Assembly: GCA_024742495.1 (NCBI GenBank)
Contig: JANSYJ010000003.1
Coordinates: forward strand, 434,001-498,000
Direction of reading: 5' to 3'
From: Bacteroidota bacterium
GTDB lineage: Bacteria; Bacteroidota; Bacteroidia; Flavobacteriales; Schleiferiaceae
DNA length: 64,000 bases
Shown here: positions 62,059 to 64,000 of the stretch, piece by piece
Position numbering within the stretch: position 1 is the first letter of the stretch
Layout of the letters: each line of letters begins with the position of its first letter
Made by a program: the position numbers and the translations under genes
The notes under the pieces: generated by a model
What the model was told of the DNA's origin: nothing
The model's input: the letters and a program-made list of their open reading frames with translations, nothing else
Database searches by the model: none

Positions 62059-62878
62059 TTATTACTACATATTAAGCTCCATGCCGCTCCTATCCTTGGA
62101 TAAGAGGCCCAAGGAAGATGAACTAGATGAGGCGATAGACCTTATAAAAAGGCAGCTTTCAGAAAATGATTTAGAGGCCTTTAATTGGTTTTTATTCCGA
62201 AACGATCTATATAACTTAATTGAGTATTGGCAGCATCATTTTCAAGGTTTACTTCATCGTTCACTTCGCAAACCCTACGGCTTGAGCAGAGAAAAGCTTG
62301 CTAACTTAAAAGCAAGCCCTGAGGATGTGCCGCCCTTCCTGCAAGATTGGTATGATGCCTATAAAGACCTTATCCCTCATTGGTCGACAAACCAAATAGA
62401 ACTAGCACTTAATGAGCTCTTTTTCAGTGAAGTAAAACGCTTAGAGAAAGGCTTTGTCCGGGACTATTTCCTCTTTGAAATGGAACTTCGAAAACAGATG
62501 GCTTATTTTAATCAAACGCGCTATTCCTTTCTAAGCAAGGTGGAAATAAATTCAAATTCACCGCTTTACGCTGATTTGCGTCGAGACCCACTTCAGTTAA
62601 GCGCAACATTATTACAGGAATATCCTCATCTCCAAGAGATACTATCTGCCCTGCAAACTAAAGATCCCACGCTCATAACTAGCGCGGTTCATCAAGTGCT
62701 GTGGCAAAAAGCTGATGCCCTTTGCGAGGGCCATTACTATGACATCCACGCGCTACTTAGCTACATCGCTAAACTGTTTTTACTCTACCGTAGAGAACAG
62801 CTAGCCAGCCCTAATAAAAGAGATCGCTTAGGGGTATTGCGCCAAGAAGCCCTTCAAAATTTTAAACAAAATGACTAA
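62051..62878 (+). CDS. DUF2764 protein of the V-ATPase operon
   Basis: The protein has 275 residues. It begins NYYYILSSMPLLSLDKRPKE, a hallmark of DUF2764, and contains helical regions (ALNELFFSEVKRLEKGFVRD, YFLFEMELRKQMAYFNQTRY) reminiscent of V-ATPase subunit C. It is found in bacterial V-ATPase operons at the position of subunit C and probably fills that role. It overlaps subunit A by eight bases. Confidence 0.85.
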   Translation: MTNYYYILSSMPLLSLDKRPKEDELDEAIDLIKRQLSENDLEAFNWFLFRNDLYNLIEYWQHHFQGLLHRSLRKPYGLSREKLANLKASPEDVPPFLQDWYDAYKDLIPHWSTNQIELALNELFFSEVKRLEKGFVRDYFLFEMELRKQMAYFNQTRYSFLSKVEINSNSPLYADLRRDPLQLSATLLQEYPHLQEILSALQTKDPTLITSAVHQVLWQKADALCEGHYYDIHALLSYIAKLFLLYRREQLASPNKRDRLGVLRQEALQNFKQND

Positions 62879-64000
62879 AGGAAAGATCATTGGAATACTC
62901 AGTAACCTGATACAAATCAAGGTTTTAGATTCCGTTAAACAGAATGAGATTTGTTTTGTAGAAAAGGGATCGCAGCGTTTAATGGCCGAGGTGATTAAGA
63001 TTAATGGAGCCATTGCCTTTGCCCAGCTTTTTGAGGCTGGTACCGGTTTACAAGCTGGCGACGAAGTTTCATTCACCGGCGAATTATTGGAAGTTAGCTT
63101 GGGCCCAGGCTTGCTCAGTAAAAACTTCGATGGCCTCCAGAATGACCTTGAAGCTATGCCGGGCAGCTTTATAAAAACAGGCCAAAGAAGCCCTGCCCTC
63201 GATTTAAGTCAAAGCCATAAGTTTAGTCCATTGGCTAATGTTGGTAACACCTTAATGGCGGGTTCCATTATTGGGGAGGTTCCAGAGAAAGCTCTGAAGC
63301 ATAAAATAATGCTCCCCTTTAAATTCAAGGGTGCTTATAAATTACTTGAAGTAGCCCACGCAGGTGTTTATAAACTAGATGATTGCATCGCTAAAGTAGA
63401 AGGTGAAGACGGTCGGGTTCACGAAATTACAATGGTGCAAAAATGGCCGGTAAAATGGCCTATTAAAGTATATAAGGAAAAATCAAGACCCTCTGATATT
63501 TTCCAAACTGGCTTACGGGTTATCGATACCTTAAATCCAATAACAGAAGGCGGTACTGCTTATATCCCGGGTGCCTTTGGTACGGGTAAAACCGTATTAC
63601 AACAAGCCATAGCGAAGAATAACCGAGCCGACGTGGTGATTTTAGTGGCTTGTGGAGAGCGCGCGAATGAGGTGGTGGAAATTTTTCACAGTTTCCCTGA
63701 ACTGGAAGATTTAGCCACGGGAGGGAAATTAAAGGATAAAACAACCATTGTTTGTAATACCTCAAATATGCCCGTTGCGGCCCGTGAAGCCTCGGTTTAT
63801 GTAGGTATGACTATGGCGGAATATTACCGTTGCATGGGATATAAGGTGCTTCTTTTGGCCGACAGTACCTCGCGCTGGGCCCAGGCCTTGAGGGAGATGA
63901 GTAACCGTATGGAGGAACTACCCGGCACCGATGCCTTTCCAGTTGAATTACCAGCTGTAATTGCCAACTTCTATGGTCGGGCGGGAATCACTAAAATGGC
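62871..64000 (+). CDS. V/A-type ATPase catalytic subunit A (N-terminal part)
   Basis: The gene starts at the ATG at 62871 and runs off the right edge; about 376 residues are visible. Landmarks are an N-terminal beta-barrel (GKIIGILSNLIQIKVLDSVK), the non-homologous A insert (residues ~110-190, with VQKWPVKWPIK), Walker A in PGAFGTGKTVLQQA, the GERANEV and YRCMGYKVLLLADSTSRWAQ stretch with Walker B. It hydrolyses or makes ATP as part of the rotary enzyme, coupled to H+ or Na+. Confidence 0.95.
   Translation, partial: MTKGKIIGILSNLIQIKVLDSVKQNEICFVEKGSQRLMAEVIKINGAIAFAQLFEAGTGLQAGDEVSFTGELLEVSLGPGLLSKNFDGLQNDLEAMPGSFIKTGQRSPALDLSQSHKFSPLANVGNTLMAGSIIGEVPEKALKHKIMLPFKFKGAYKLLEVAHAGVYKLDDCIAKVEGEDGRVHEITMVQKWPVKWPIKVYKEKSRPSDIFQTGLRVIDTLNPITEGGTAYIPGAFGTGKTVLQQAIAKNNRADVVILVACGERANEVVEIFHSFPELEDLATGGKLKDKTTIVCNTSNMPVAAREASVYVGMTMAEYYRCMGYKVLLLADSTSRWAQALREMSNRMEELPGTDAFPVELPAVIANFYGRAGITKM

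Overview
The window looks like chromosomal DNA from a marine-type member of the Bacteroidota, probably near the Flavobacteriales/Cryomorphaceae-like lineages. The evidence is the moderately AT-rich composition, the near absence of Shine-Dalgarno sequences, promoters with the Bacteroidota -7 element TAnnTTTG, and many lineage-typical families: DUF2911, DUF4835, DUF6268, DUF6588, the Bacteroidota-type RNA polymerase omega subunit, and the bamD-rpoZ-coaBC-DUF4835-recN order. No rRNA, tRNA, CRISPR array or insertion sequence was recognised. All functional calls come from reading motifs; no database search was run.

Layout. 1-8.7 kb: end of a beta-propeller gene, miaE, a glycosyltransferase, an AlkB-type monooxygenase and a very large DUF4132 protein with a small partner. 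8.8-25.2 kb: mostly housekeeping and envelope genes (ABC-F protein, PhzF, efflux pump, RNA helicase, small secreted proteins, MscS-like channel, CrtA-like enzyme, NhaA, SucD, PrmC, HU, Fmt). 25.2-33.4 kb: RecQ and a divergent pair of repair genes (a zinc-less Fpg/Nei glycosylase and an exonuclease-GIY-YIG fusion), plus hydrolases. 33.5-40.3 kb: an LpxH-like phosphoesterase, a frameshifted glycosyltransferase and the conserved bamD-to-recN cluster. 40.3-43.7 kb: a possible vitamin B12 locus (propeller lipoprotein, CobT-like enzyme, DUF6580 membrane protein) and an XRE regulator with a cluster of TACAwwTGTA sites. 43.8-50.2 kb: PhoD, carboxypeptidase, aldehyde dehydrogenase, MazG-like, HPF and a TPR protein.

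50.2-56.1 kb is an accessory island, visibly more AT-rich than its surroundings. It holds a compact five-gene minus-strand operon: XRE regulator, C5-cytosine DNA methyltransferase, a 707-residue protein with two GHKL ATPase modules (MORC/MutL-like at the N-terminus, histidine kinase-like at the C-terminus), a stand-alone receiver-domain protein, and a 205-residue protein with a caspase/CHAT-like His-Cys pattern. No restriction endonuclease is present. The island is bracketed by two direct copies of a ~110-bp element that folds into the same multi-hairpin shape. This is the best candidate in the window for an undescribed system: a methylation-linked, two-component-like defence module that may end in a protease.

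56.3-64 kb: small unknown genes, a membrane protein/histidine kinase/NarL-type regulator cassette, an FAD oxidoreductase, and the start of a V/A-type ATPase operon (universal stress protein, subunit E, DUF2764, subunit A) running off the right edge.
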